A DNA stretch of 64,000 bases from Isoetes taiwanensis (GCA_021234155.1 JAJEKV010000108.1:3050350-3114349), one strand, 5' to 3'. Positions 22,501 to 34,735 are shown, numbered from the stretch's first letter. The notes: a model not told the origin generated them from the sequence alone. Made by a program: numbers and translations.

Positions 22501-25500
22501 AGGGCCTTCGGGAGAGGACTTTTGGGGCAAGCTGCTTCCGGATGGTTTTTAGGGTCCCTGCTCTGGTGTCAACACCCCCCTCTACGTCAAGACACGGCGC
22601 AAGGTCCTAGTCGAATCTGACAAGGATAGAGCCTCCGAAATGTAAACCCTATGAGTTGCCAGGTTCTAGCAGGGTTTGCGTTTTGGGTGCCGAGTTTTGG
22701 TCTTTTGCACTTGGGACTTGGCCGATAAGATGCAGTTGAGAACGCGAAGCAAGGGGCCCCGACGAATCGAGTTTGGATCCATACTCCTCCCGTTGTGGCG
22801 GTTAGAAGTAAAGGGCGCTTTTGCGCAGAGCAAGACATTCATAAATTCGTAATTAATGCATAGTACGGAATTAAATTCTGATTTTTTGTCGGCCAGGCTT
22901 CCTAAGTCATCGCCAACATACAGGCCAGTTTTCAAAATTCCGGACAAGGTTTAGATCAAAGTGTTTGCATTAGAACGGTCCCAAGGCTGTTGTTGGGCAG
23001 CCGGGCACACTTGCCCAAGTCAAACAAGGCCAGGACCTTGCAAGGCCGTCTCATTAGAGGGGAGAGTCTCAACCCCAAGAGGCGAGCCCCAAAAAGTTTC
23101 CCGGTAGCCTTTCTGGCGGCAGCGCCTCCCGGGGCGACGCTAAAGACCACACTCCCCGATCTCGGGTTCCCCTATCCGGAACGCTGAATCCTTCGCTCAA
23201 GGGCCCCGCCTCGATAAGGTCCAACAAAATCCAACATCCGTCCGAGAACTTATCAAATCGCTAAGCGTCCCGCGGTCGGCCGTGTAGAAACCAAAGTGTT
23301 TTGTCGTTCAGAACGTTGCGGAGGCTCCGAATGGCGATTCGACTCGCCACATCGTCCGGAGGCGAAATTACCCTAGAGACCAAGTTGTGCGGTCGGGCTT
23401 TGTAAAAGAAAGAAACACTTACGCCCTACGTTGCAAAGATTCGACGGCCACCTCCTAGGCCAATTGACTACGAGTGTGTTGGACATGAGATAGTTTGACG
23501 CTACCTCGAGAAGGGGTGGTCTTTTGGCCATGAAACTTGGTCCCCAGGGCAATGTCAATGTTCCGAGTCCATTGGCAGAGCCGAATCACGATTACGGAGA
23601 GGGGAAGTTGCCCGTCCGTCGCAAGGGCCTTCAAGGAGAACTTTTGGGGCAAGCCGCTTCCAGTGGTTTTAGGGTCCGTGCTCAAGGCCAACACCCCCCC
23701 CCTCTACGCCAAGACACGGGCGCAAGGTCCTAGTCGAATCCGACATGGATAGAGCCTCCGAAACGTAAACCCTATGAGTTGCCAGGTTCTAGCAGGGTTT
23801 GCGTTTTGGATGCCGAGTTTTGGTCCTTTGTACTTGGGACTTGGCCGATAAGATGCTGTTGAGAACGCAAAGCAAGGGGAACTGACGGAATGGAGTTTGG
23901 ATCTCAGACTCCTCCGTTGTGGCGCTTAGAAGTAAAGGGCGACTTTTGCAAAAGAGCAAGACATTCATAAATTCTTAATTAATGCATAGTACGGAATTAA
24001 ATTTTGATTTTTGTCGCCAGGCTTCCTAAGTCATCGCCAACATACGCCCAGTTTTCAAAATTTCTGGACAAGGTTTAGATCAAAGTGTTTGCATTAGAAC
24101 GGTCCGGCAGCCTGTTGTTGGGCCGAGCGAAGCAGGCACACTTGCCCAAGTCAAACAAGGCCAGGACCTTGCAAGGCCACCTCATTAGAGGGAGAGTCCG
24201 GACCCCAAGAGGCGAGCCCCAAAAGTTTCCTCGAGGCAGCCTTTCCGGCAAATCCCGGGGCCGTGACGCTAAAGACCACACTCCCGGATCTCGGTTCCCC
24301 TATCCCGACCGCTGAATCCTTCGCTCAAGGGCCCTGCCTCGATAAGGTCCAAAAATCCAACATCCGTCCGAGAACTTATCAAACCGCCTGGCGCCCCGCC
24401 ACGACCGTAGAAACCAAAGTGTTTTGTCGCTCGGACATTCGGAGGTTCCGGAATGGCGATTCGACTTCGCCACATCGTCCCGAGGCCGAAATTACCCTAG
24501 AGACCAAGTTGCAAGGTCATTTTGCAAAAGAAAGAAACACTTACGCCCTACGTTCGCGATTCGGCGCCCACCTCCTAGGCCCAATTGACTACTGAGTGTG
24601 TTGGACATGAGATAGTTTGACGCTTCCTAGAGAAGGGTGGTCTTCTCGCCATGAAACTTGGTCCTCGTGGCAATGTCGACGCTTTCTGAGTCCATTGGCG
24701 AGCGAATCATGATTCCCGGAGAGGGAAGTTGCCCGTCCGTCGCCGGGGCCTTCGGGAGAGGACTTTTGGGGCAAGCCGCTTCCTGATGGTTTTAGGGTCC
24801 CCGCCTCGTGTCAACACCCCCTACGCCAAGACACGCCAAGGTCCTAGTCGAATCGACAAGGATAGAGCCTCCGAAATGTAAACCCTATGAGTTGCCGTGT
24901 TCTAGCAGGGTTTTCGTTTTTGGGTGCCGAAGTTTTGGTCTTTTGCACTTGGGACTTGGCCGATAAGATGCACGATTGAGAACGCTGAAGCAAGGGGACC
25001 GACGGAATAGAGTTTGGATCTGTACTCCTCCCATTATGGCGCTTAGAAGTAAAGGGCGGCTTTTGCAAGTAGCAAGACATTCATAAATTCGTAATTAATG
25101 CATAGTACGGAATTAAATTCTGATTTTTTTGTCGTGAGGCTTCCTAAGTCATCGCCAACATACAGCCGTTTTCAAAATTTCCCGGACAAGGTTTAGATCA
25201 AAGTGTTTGCATTAGAACGGTCCGGGCAGCCTTTGTTGTTGGGGCAGCCGAGTCGGCACACTTGCCCAAGTCAAACAAGGCCGTGACCTTGCAAGGCCGC
25301 TCTCATTAGAGGGGAGAGTCCGAACTCCAAGAGGCGAGCCCCAAAAGTTTCAAAGGTAGCCTTTCTGGCGGCTCCCCCCGGCGTGACGCTAAAGACCACA
25401 CTCCCGGGATCTCGGTTCCCTATCCGACCGTTGAATCCTTCGTTCAAGGGCCCCCCGCCTCGATAAGGTCCAACAAAATCCAACATCCGTCCGGAGAACT

Positions 25501-28500
25501 TATCAAACCGCGCCCTGCGGTCGGCCAGGTGTAGAAACCAAAGTGTTTTGTCGTTCGGACATTAAGGAGGCTCCGGAATGGCGATTCGACTTCCACATCG
25601 TCCGGAGGCCGAAATTACCCTAGAGACCAAGTTGCAAGGTCATTTTTGCAAAAGAAAGAAACACTTACGCCCCACGTTGCGGTGATAAATGACCACCTCC
25701 TAGGCCAATTGACTACGAAGTGTGTTGGACATGAGATAGTTTGACGCTTCCTAGAGAAGGGTGGTCTTCCGCCATGAAACTTGGTCCTCGAGGGCAATGT
25801 CGACGCTTTTGAGTCCATTGGCAGAGCCGAATCATGATTCCCAGAGAGGGAAGTTGCCCGTCCGTCGCCGGGCCTTCGGGAGGACTTTTGGGGCAAGCGC
25901 TCCGGATGGTTTTTAGGGTCCCCTCGTGTCAACACCCCCTCTACGTCAAGACACGGCAAGGGTCCTAGTCGAATCGACAAGGATAGAGCCTCCTAAATGT
26001 AAACCCCTATGAGTTGCCGTGTTCTAGCGGGGTTTGGCGCTTTTGGGTGCCGAAGTTTTGGTCTTTTGCACTTGGGACTTGGCCGATAAGATGCGATTGA
26101 GAACGCCAAGCAAGGGGAACCCGACGGAATAGAGTTTGGATCTGTACTCCTCCGTTGTGGCGGTTAGAAGTAAAGGGCGCTTTTGCGGTAGCAAGACATT
26201 CATAAATTCGTAATTAATGCATAGTACGGAATTAAATTCTGATTTTTGTCCAGGCTTCCTAAGTCATCGCCAACATACGAGGCCGTTTTCAAAATTTCGG
26301 ACAAGGTTTAGATCAAAGTGTTTGCATTAGAACGGTCCGGGCAACCTGTTGTTGGGCAGCCGAGCTGGCACACTTGCCCAAGTCAAACAAGGCCAGGACC
26401 TTGCAAGGCCGTCTCATTAGAGGGGAGAGTCTGAACCCCAAGAGGCGAGCCCCAAAAGTTTCCCCGAGGTAGCCTTTCTGGCAGCTCCCAAAAAAGACGC
26501 TAAAGACCACACTCCCGGATCTCGGTTCCCCTATCCGACCGTTGAATCCTTCGCTCAAGGGCCCCGCTCGATAAGGGTCCAACAAAATCCAACATCCGTC
26601 CGAGAACTTATCAAACCGCGAAGCGTCTGCGGTCGACCGTGTAGAAACCAAAGTGTTTTGTCGTTCGGACATTGCGGAGGCTCCGGAATGGCGATTCGAC
26701 TTCGCCACATCGTCCGGGGGACCGAAATTACCCTAGAGACCAAGTTGTACGCGGTCGGTTTTGTAAAAGAAAGAAACACTTACACGCCCTACGCTGCGAA
26801 GATTCGGCGGCCACCTCCTAGGCCAATTGACTACGAAAGTGTGTTGGACATGAGATAGTTTGACGCTACCTCGAGAAGGGGTGGTCTTTTTTGCCATGAA
26901 ACTTGGTCCCTGTGGCAATGTCAATGTTCCGAGTCCATTGGCGAGCCGGAATCAATGATTCGAGGAGGGGGAAGTTGCCCGTCCGTCCGCAAGGGGCCTT
27001 CAAGGAGAACTTTTGGGGCAAGCCGCTTCTGGTGGTTTTTAGGGTCCGTGCTCGGCGCCAACACCCCCCTCTACGCCAAGACGGCAAGGTCCTAGTCGAA
27101 TCGACAAGGATAGAGCCTCAAACGTAAACCCTATGAGTTGCCGTGTTCTAGCGGGTTTTTGCGTTTTTGATGCCGAAGTTTTGGTCCTTTGTACTTGGGA
27201 CTTGGCCGATAAGATGTTTGTTGAGAACGCAAAAGCAAGGGGAACCGGACGGAATGGAGTTTGGATCTGTACTCCTCCCGCTTGTGGCGCTTAGAAGTAA
27301 AGGGCGCTTTTGCAAGAGTAAGACATTCATAAATTCGTAATTAATGCATAGTACGGAATTAAATTCTGATTTTTGTCAGCAGGCTTCCTAAGTCATCGCC
27401 AACATACGTGCCAGTTTTTTCAAAATTTCCGGGACAAGGTTTAGATCAAAGTGTTTGCATTAGAACGGTCCCGCAGCCTGTTGTTGGGCAGCCGAAATGG
27501 CACACTTGCCCAAGTCAAACAAGGCCAGGACCTTGCAAGGCCGCCTCATTAGAGGGGAGAGTCCGAACCCCAAGAGGCGAGCCCCAAAAAGTTTCCCCGA
27601 GGCGACCTTTCTCGGTAGCTCCCGGGTCGCTAAAGACCACACTCCCTCTCGGTTCCCCTATCCGGACCGCTGAATCCTTCGTTCAAGGGCCCCCGCCTCG
27701 ATAAGGTCCAAAAAATCCAACATCCGTCCGGGAGAACTTATCAAACCGCTGAAGCGCCCCGCGGTCGGCCAGTGTAGAAACCAAAGTGTTTTGTCGTCGG
27801 ACATTGCGAGGTTCCGAATGGCGATTTGACTTCGCCACATCATCCGAGGGAGGCGAAATTACCCTAGAGACCAAGTTTCCGCGGTCGGTTTTGCAAAAAG
27901 AAAGAAACACTTACGCCCTACGTTGCGATTCGATATAGCCACGCCCTAGGCCAATTGAGTACGAAAGTGTGTTGGACATGAGATAGTTTGACGCTTCCTC
28001 GAGAAGGGGTGGTCTTCGGCCACGCGAAACTTGGTCACCGTGGACAATGTCGACATTCCGAGTCCATTGGCGAGCGAATCACGATTCCCGAGAGGGAAGT
28101 TGCCCGTCCGTCGCCAGGCCTTCGGGAGAGGACTTTTGGGGCAAGCCGCTTCCGTGTGGTTTTAGGGTCCGTGCTCAAGGGCGTCAACACCACCCCTCTA
28201 CGCCAAGACACGGCGCAAGGTCCTAGTCGACCGACAAGGGTAGAGCCTCCAAACGTAAACCCTATGAGTTGCCGTGTTCTAGCGGGTTTGCATTTTGGGT
28301 GCCGAAGTTTTGGTCTTTTGCACTTGGGACTTGGCCGATAAGATGCGCTTGAGAACGCTGGCAAGGGGAACCGACGGAATGGAGTTTGGATCTGCACTCC
28401 TCCCGTTGTGGCGCTTAGAATTAAAGGGCGTTTTGCAAGTAGCAAGACATTCATAAATTGTAATTAATGCATAGTACGGAATTAAATTCTGATTTTTTGT

Positions 28501-30005
28501 GTCACAGGCTTCCTAAGTCATCGCCAACATAACATACAGCCCGTTTTCAAAATTTCCTGGACAAGGTTTAGATCAAAGTGTTTGCATTAGAACGGTCCCG
28601 GGCTGACTGTTGTTGGGCACCGAGCCGCACACTTGCCCAAGTCAAACAAGGCCCGACCTTGCAAGGCCACCTCATTAGAGGGGAGAGTCCGGACCCCAAG
28701 AGGCGAGCCCCAAAAGTTTCCCCGAGGCGACCTTTCCCCGGCAGCTCCCGGGGCCGTGCGCTAAAGACCACACTCCCGGGATCTCGGTTCCCCTATCCGG
28801 CCGTTGAATCCTTCGTTCAAGGGCCCCGCCTCGATAAGGTCCAAAAAAATCCAACATCCGTCCGGAGAACTTATCAAACCGCTGGCGCCCCCGGGTCGGC
28901 CGTAGAAACCAAAGTGTTTTGTCGTTCGGACATTGCGGAGGCTCCGGAATGGCGATTCGACTTCGCCACATCGTCCGGGAGGCCGAAATTACCCTAGAGA
29001 CCAAGTTGCACGGTCATTTTGCAAAGAAAGAAACACTTACGCCCTACGCTTCAAAGATTCGGCCCACCCACCTCCTAGGCCAATTGACTACGAAAGTGTG
29101 TTGGACATGAGATAGTTTGACGCTTCCTAGAGAAGGGGTGGTCTTCGGCCATGAAACTTGGTCCCTCGTGGCAATGTCGACGTTTTGAGTCCATTGGCAG
29201 AGCCGAATCATGATTCCGGAGAGGGGAAGTTGCCCGTCCGTCGCCAGGGCCTTCGGAAGAGGACTTTTGGGGCAAGCTGCTTCCGGATGGTTTTTAGGGT
29301 CCCTGCTCTGGTGTCAACACCCCCTCTATGTCAAGACACGCGGTAGGTCCTAGTCGACCGACAAGGATAGAGCCTCCAAATGTAAACCCTATGAGTTGCC
29401 GGGTTCTAGCGGTGGTTTGCGTTTTGGGTGCCGAAGTTTTGGTCTTTTACACTTGGGACTTGGCCGATAAGATGCGCTTGAGAACGCTGGCAAGGGGAAC
29501 CCGACGGAATAGAGTTTGATCTGTACTCCTCCGTTGTGGCGGTTAGAAGTAAAGGGCGCTTTTGCGTAAGAAGACATTCATAAATTCGTAATTAATGCAT
29601 AGTACGGAATTAAATTCTGATTTTTTGTCAGCAGGCTTCCTAAGTCATCGCCAACATACAGGCCAGTTTTCAAAATTTCCGGACAAGGTTTAGATCAAAG
29701 TGTTTGCATTAGAACAAATCCGGGCAGCTGTTGTTGGGCAGCCGAAATGGCACACTTGCCCAAGTCAAACAAGGCCAGGACCTTGCAAGGCCGCCTCATT
29801 AGAGGGGAGAGTCTGAACCCCAAGAGGCGAGCCCCAAAAAGTTTCCCGGTAGCCTTTCTCGGCGGCTCCCACGGGGCCGTCGCGCCAAAGACCACACTCC
29901 CGGATCTCGGTTCCCCTATCCGACCATTGAATCCTTTCGCTCAAGGGCCCTCGCTCGATAAGGGCCAAAAAAATCCAACATCCGTCCGGAGAACTTATCA
30001 AACCG
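19574..30005. repeat. Tandem satellite array, unit about 1.12 kb, roughly 8.8 units
   Basis: The phase marker gacatgagatagtttgacgc occurs at 21,240, 22,359, 23,482, 24,604, 25,728, 26,847, 27,975 and 29,104, giving spacings of 1,119-1,129 bp. An edge unit starts near 19,574. It lacks the marker, is the most divergent and has a local internal duplication (19,892-20,063 and 20,066-20,215). The final unit stops about 900 bp in, near 30,005. Each unit alternates AT-rich blocks (ttaatgcatagtacggaatt) with GC-rich blocks. Short frames recur between units but are repeatedly frameshifted, so I do not call genes. Central copies are closely alike, suggesting homogenisation by unequal exchange. Confidence 0.9.
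20666..21215. mobile_element. Foldback (MITE-like) element in the first satellite unit
   Basis: A 550-bp segment has long imperfect inverted arms of about 230-250 bp. It begins CATTAGGGTTTTTGAGAT and ends ATCTCAAAAAATCCCTAATG. Inner landmarks include gatagatctcgttgagatct on the left and agatctcaatgagatctatc on the right. Other units read cctcctaggccaattg without it, so the insertion site is defined and the unit returns to about 1.12 kb once it is removed. No clear target duplication is visible. No coding capacity. Confidence 0.75.
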
Positions 30006-30486
30006 CCACCCCGTGCTCAAACATGCCACCCCGTGCTCAAACATTCGTAAGTAGTAGCAATAGAAGATTGGTTAAATCCGAATGCGATTTTGATCGCATA
30101 TATGGCTCGGGGAATGTCCAAATTAGCATAAGGACAAACTTTCATGACCATCGATGAAAAAAGGCACCAAAAAATAAAAAAAAGTGTTAGACGTCGCTAT
30201 AACAAAATATCGTCATGGACCGTGCCGTCGTCACGACGTTAAAACAGATATATCGATTTTGAAATCGTATATCACGATTTCAAATTACGCCGCATGCGAC
30301 GCCCGTGGTTTTTTTACAACCCGCTGGCCGCCTTTTCCGGGACCATTCCTAGGCTTCCTTCTATCGACTATTTTGGGCGATCTTCTACGCTTACGACCTT
30401 GAATGACTTGCAAGCACTCTTTTTTAAGGTTAGTAGATCATGGTTTTGGATTGAATGGTTTTTTGGATTGAATGATTTAGTGTAGA
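30006..30486. other. CACTA-like element interior after the array
   Basis: A short duplication (ccaccccgtgctcaaacat, twice at 30,008-30,045) is followed by a patch at 30,185-30,305. That patch reuses subterminal words (tagacgtcgctata, gcatgcgacgcc) and small palindromes (gatttcaaatt, cgattttgaaatcg). It may be an internal remnant of another element end. Confidence 0.45.
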
Positions 30487-30800
30487 TTTCAAATTTTTTT
30501 TTTCTATTTCTTTTTCTTCTTCTTGTTTCTTCATTCTTCTTCTTTTTCCTTCTTTCCTCATTTCTTTCTTCGATTCTTCCCTTATTTCACTCTTCCATTC
30601 TTCCATTCTTCTATCTTCTTCCATTTCATTCTATTATTTCTTCCATTCTTCTCTTTCTTCCCCCTAATTTCTTTTTTTTCTCCTCTTTCCCCTTCTCTTC
30701 TTTCTCCCACCCTTCTCTTCTTCTTTGATTCATTCATTTTTTTTTTCTTTCTTGTTTTACTATTTCTTCATCTTTTTTTTTTTTTTTTTTTTTTTTTTTG
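30487..30800. repeat. Polypyrimidine (TTC/T-rich) low-complexity tract
   Basis: Almost pure C/T with runs of T, including one of about 30. Frames reading as Phe/Ser strings are compositional artefacts. Confidence 0.85.
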
Positions 30801-30967
30801 TTTCTTCTTCGATCTTTTTTTCCGTTGTTCTTATTCTTCTAACTCTTTGGTGCTTTCTATTTCGATTTGGACCCATCAGGATCTTGTTACACACGTCCTT
30901 CTTTTGGTAAGTTGATCGCGCTTGCATTTTATTTTTATAATTTTAAGCAGGTTAAAAAAAATTGATG

Positions 30968-31249
30968 GAGTGGCTTGTTCAAGGGCACGGGCCTGGCTCC
31001 ACCTAGAGTGGGGGGACCATGTACCCTGGTTCAAGTCCACTTCACTACGATCATATATTTTTCCTAGGTTAAGGAGTGGCTTGTTCAAGGGCACGCGGCC
31101 CCACCTAGAGTGGAGAGGGCCACGTGCAGGGTTCAAGTCCACGACCACTTGTTATTTTTTGGTTTAAAATAAAATTGTAGTGGCTTGTTCAAGGGCATGG
31201 TAGGCTCCACTACGAGTGGAGACGACCAGGTGTTCGGGTCCAAGTCGAC
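30968..31249 (+). repeat. Three tRNA-like SINE heads in tandem
   Basis: Three related units of about 70 bp start gtggcttgttcaagggca (30,968, 31,074, 31,178) and end in a pol III B-box-like ggttcaagtcc (31,028 and 31,130; ggtccaagtcg at 31,237). The start resembles a tRNA A box. This is the organisation of tRNA-derived SINE promoters. The units are separated by AT-rich spacers of about 30 bp. They do not fold as full tRNAs by eye, so I do not call tRNA genes. Confidence 0.5.
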
Positions 31250-32018
31250 TTTTCTTGTAATTCTTAGGTAGAGATGGCCAAATCTAGCTTATAACCCTAA
31301 AGCGTATGTTAGCCAACTCTAGCTTTTAATCCGACTAATCCAGTTTTGGAAGGGGCTCATTTCGATGATGGGGAGTCGCTTGAAAAAAGAAGGTACATGA
31401 CCTAGTCATAGTCTTATTTTTATTCTTTTGTTTTGTGTTAATCTATCAATTTATAGAAAAGGCAAAGAGTGGTTGCAAAATTGAAGTCGAATGCCAAAAA
31501 TTGGGAGGCGATTGGTCAAAGGTCCCTAAACCACTTAATCATCCATAAGGAAGATATCAAGGTATTTGTTATTTGTTGCCATTCGCTCAATTCAAATAAG
31601 ACATTTAACTTGTCATGTTGTATTCCTTGCAATCGATCACTTTCAATTATGCGTCTGCAAAAGGATTCCAAGAAAAACATCCGCCTTCGAAATGAGACAT
31701 TTAACGCCAAGGCAACTTCAAGCAAAACGAATTCGGCCTCACTTGGGTTCTTAAAGTCAAAAGGCTTTTACATAGATTCGTAAGTGCTATAAACTCTTAG
31801 TTCACGTTAACTTTCAATGTCATTGTCTAATATTGGTCGTATTGTCTAATATTGGTCGTCAATGTCATTGTCTAATATTGGTCTGTTAGGGTTTTCCCCT
31901 AACAGGGAACACGTAAAGATAGCCACTACTCGCCTCTTGCCTCTTGTATATGATATTGTAACTAACTATTAAAATTCTTTCCTTTTTTTTTAATTTTTTT
32001 TTTTAATTTTTTTTTTAA
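31250..32018. other. CACTA-like element interior, no recognised gene
   Basis: Contains a short triple repeat of attgtctaatattggtc (31,822, 31,840, 31,867) and T-rich homopolymers at 31,980-32,025. A 104-codon plus frame (31,469-31,783) matches nothing I know. The position next to the right end is where a transposase exon could lie, but no DDE-type motif is visible. Confidence 0.45.
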
Positions 32019-32262
32019 TTTTTTTCAGACACCACGCGTCGCCGCAGCGACGTCCGTCTATCACATGCGACGCCGGAAGGCGACGCCCGAAGTCCGCGCC
32101 CGAGTCACGCGTCATAGCGGCGCCCGAAAGGATGCCGCCGACGCGTCGATGCGACGACGCGTCGATGCGACGATTCCAGAACGACGACGTGCGGCGACGG
32201 CCAAGTCCGACATCGCATAGACGTCGCTATAGACGTCGCTAAATGACCCTTTTCTTGTTGTG
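32019..32262 (-). repeat. Right subterminal zone and terminal inverted repeat
   Basis: Dense gcgacg, gacgtcgctat and cgcgtcgatgcgacgac words lead into a terminal repeat that mirrors the left end (cttgttgtg at 32,254-32,262). The motif density and length, about 240 bp, parallel the left side. Confidence 0.7.
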
Positions 32263-34735
32263 GTTTCTGCCATGTATCTCCCCTTCTTGGCTTTTAGGAA
32301 GAGCTTATAGTCTTGAAGGGCCTGTGGTCGCAACTATGGATCTATGACTGCCGCAAATGGTGACTCTTTAGAGCCTTGCAATCGCATCAAACCACGGGTT
32401 CTCGTGAAAATGCGCGGTGGTCCCTCCTTGTAGGGCCCTTCACCGCAAAGGAAGCCCCGGCGAATGCAAGGGCCTCACCAGCCCATGCACACCGCCTTGC
32501 GGTGGTGTAGAAGCTATCAAACCCCTCGTAACTCCCCGCACCAACACCGATTCATACCGCCCCTCGCCGATAGGCGTGGGATGTATGGTAACCCTCCATG
32601 CCCCTTTGCGGTGTCTCCACTATTGAGTGCTCCCAATTCAACGTGACATAAAGCGGGTAGTGATCCGACAAAGCCTCCTCATCCCCCGCGTGCTTGTGCC
32701 AATGGAGAAGTGTGTAACCATGTCAAGTCTTTCTGGGGAGCGAGATGGTAATCTAACACACTAGCTTCGCCCATCCCGCCTATCACTCACCGCAAGTAAC
32801 ACCCCGAGTGTGGCCATCGCCGCATACCATTACAAATTACCATGTCAAAAACTCGGCGGTTTGGACCATTTGCCGCCAAATGGTTTAGCCACCATATCTG
32901 GGAGTGTCGTGGTTCTGCCGAATAGCGGGCCGTCTCAAGCCAAAGCGGATCGACATTAGCGCCACCTTGGAAGGTCACCGACCGCGCTGCATCGTCACGA
33001 GCATTGAAATCTCCTAGCAAAACACACGCCCCCTGGCCGTCTATAGCGGTCTATGTCATCATACGCTTCCTATACGGCATCACGGACATCCGTAATTCGT
33101 CATGTACTGGTAGAACTTAGAGCACGCATGGGAAATGTAGCGACTAGCAAGAAACAATGGGACATGACCAGGGCTCTAATACCATTACCCACATGTAGCG
33201 GTTAAATGCATCGGACTTACGAAGTGTGATCTTGCATGCTAAAGCGTCCCTAAAGTAGCAAAGCCACTCCACCGTATTCGCCACGCCATGGCGCTCATTA
33301 GCAAGTGAGAAATGCCGATATCCTCGAATGGATGGCGGTCGATGCCCTTCATACTCCCATGTCTCCCCGCAGGAAGACGATGTCCATGTACTGTCGCGAT
33401 CCCATTCAAGCCCGCTTCCTTTACGCCGAAGCCCCTACAATTCCGAAACAATGCGAAGACACTTTCCCTATGCCGACCGCGCCGTGGGACCCATCTCGAG
33501 TGCCCGAGGGGGCCGTTGTGGTTGGAATAACTTCGGGCAGCCTGCTCACGAGACCCCGATGGATGTGCCGCGGTTGTGGAAGGCCTCAATCCGCCCTCTC
33601 CCCCGGCACCCGCTGGCCTGATGCCCCCGGGCGCTCGCCCCCTCGCGCCCGCAATTGTTCGTGGGAGTCTTTGCCTCAACTAGCTGTCGACGAGGGAGGC
33701 ACATAAACCTTCATCTTGCCATTAACCAAACCAGCAGCCCCTCCGCAGCCGAATCTCTCTTATCTTGACCAACTCTTGGCTTCTTTCCCGTTGTTGCGGT
33801 GGCGTGAGATCCGGATCGGTGTATATGGGCGTACCTTTCAAGCGGCGAGGTGCAACAACAAAGATTTTGCCTCCCAATCCAAGACTGCAAACTTAACTAG
33901 CCGAGGTCTAATGCTCGGTCCTCCAACCCCTCGATTGGACTCTTGATAACCAAATACTGTAATTGGAGCTTTGCAAGTACCAGAATGGTAAGCTTACCTG
34001 GCAAATCCTCGCCTTGCTCCTCCCAAGCAATCCCCGCACAATAAGGTTGAGGCGGCATGTCCGGATGTCTTGCTCCTCACGGCGGTAGTACCGATGATTC
34101 CCGAGCCACCTCGGCCTCGGTATGGGTGGTCTTTGTGCGGGCGACCGTGGTGCACTCCGACTCGTTGCACCTCCATTCGAGGTCCCGCATCTCTTCTTTG
34201 TAAGTGGGCCATATGGTTCTCTATATGTGAGCATCTTCCCCGACATCTCCTGCTGTCATGCGCCTTTGCTTCATCAAGGAATTGGAGCCCGTCCCCGCAC
34301 CGCTTCCACATCCTTTTCCTTAGCATCTATCCGACCAGCCATGCTTGTGACTTGTACAATCTGGCCGCGGCAACCCCTTCATGTCGGCCCGTTAACGCGC
34401 CATGTCTTCCATCCATCAAGGTGGACCTTATCCAAGCGGTGCCCCATCTCCGTGACTAGTCAGCGTTGTTGCTTGTATCTCCCCTCTTATCGGTCATTAG
34501 CCTTTTGGGCTCCCCGCAATCATAATCCCCGGGCGAACTTCCACAAGGGAAATTCGCTCCTTCGCTGGAGAAAGCCGCTTCTTCTTGCGCAGCCCCCGGG
34601 CGGATGGTCCCTGATGCCTCAAAGCTTGCCGGCTTAGCTCGAGGGAACCGGCCTGTTCTGTACAACCCCGATTGCCTCACCGTGATACCTGCCTCACGAT
34701 GGGGACGAGGTATCCAAATTAAGGGGTTCTTTTCT
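32263..34735 (-). mobile_element. LINE A, 5' half (ORF1-like region and endonuclease)
   Basis: On the minus strand the apurinic-type endonuclease is recognisable. NCRGFGVKEAGLNGIATVHG (about 33,400-33,450) is a degraded N-terminal part. MLGDFNARD at 32,995-33,020 is the conserved GD.NAR box, and DMVICNGMRRWPHSG follows at 32,800-32,860. The region 33,700-34,735 upstream is an Arg-, Gly- and Cys-rich ORF1-like stretch with no confident domain. Frames are broken many times. The order of endonuclease here and reverse transcriptase at 16,984-19,287 is as expected for one LINE of about 4.8 kb once the CACTA-like insertion is removed. Confidence 0.75.

Larger units (their letters stand above)
19288..32262. 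mobile_element. CACTA-like non-autonomous DNA transposon, 12,975 bp, carrying a satellite array
   Basis: The left end begins CACAACAAGATAATGGACAT and the right end, reverse-complemented, begins CACAACAAGAAAAGGGTCAT. The ends match at 25 of 29 bases through TTTAGCGRCG. Both sides are flanked by GTT (19,285-19,287 and 32,263-32,265), a 3-bp target duplication as expected for CACTA/EnSpm. Removing the element plus one GTT leaves the LINE A reading frame open for about 40 codons across the join, which confirms the boundaries. Subterminal zones are dense in GCGACG. The interior holds a 1.12-kb tandem array, a foldback element, a polypyrimidine tract and three tRNA-like heads. No TNP2- or TNPA-type transposase was recognised, so the element is presumably mobilised in trans. 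Confidence 0.8.

Noticed and set aside
30523-30915. 130-codon Phe/Ser-rich frame
   Set aside because: Translation of a polypyrimidine tract; compositional artefact.
30968-31249. Functional tRNA genes
   Set aside because: Only A/B-box-like words are present. Acceptor and anticodon stems do not pair by eye and no convincing anticodon loop is seen.
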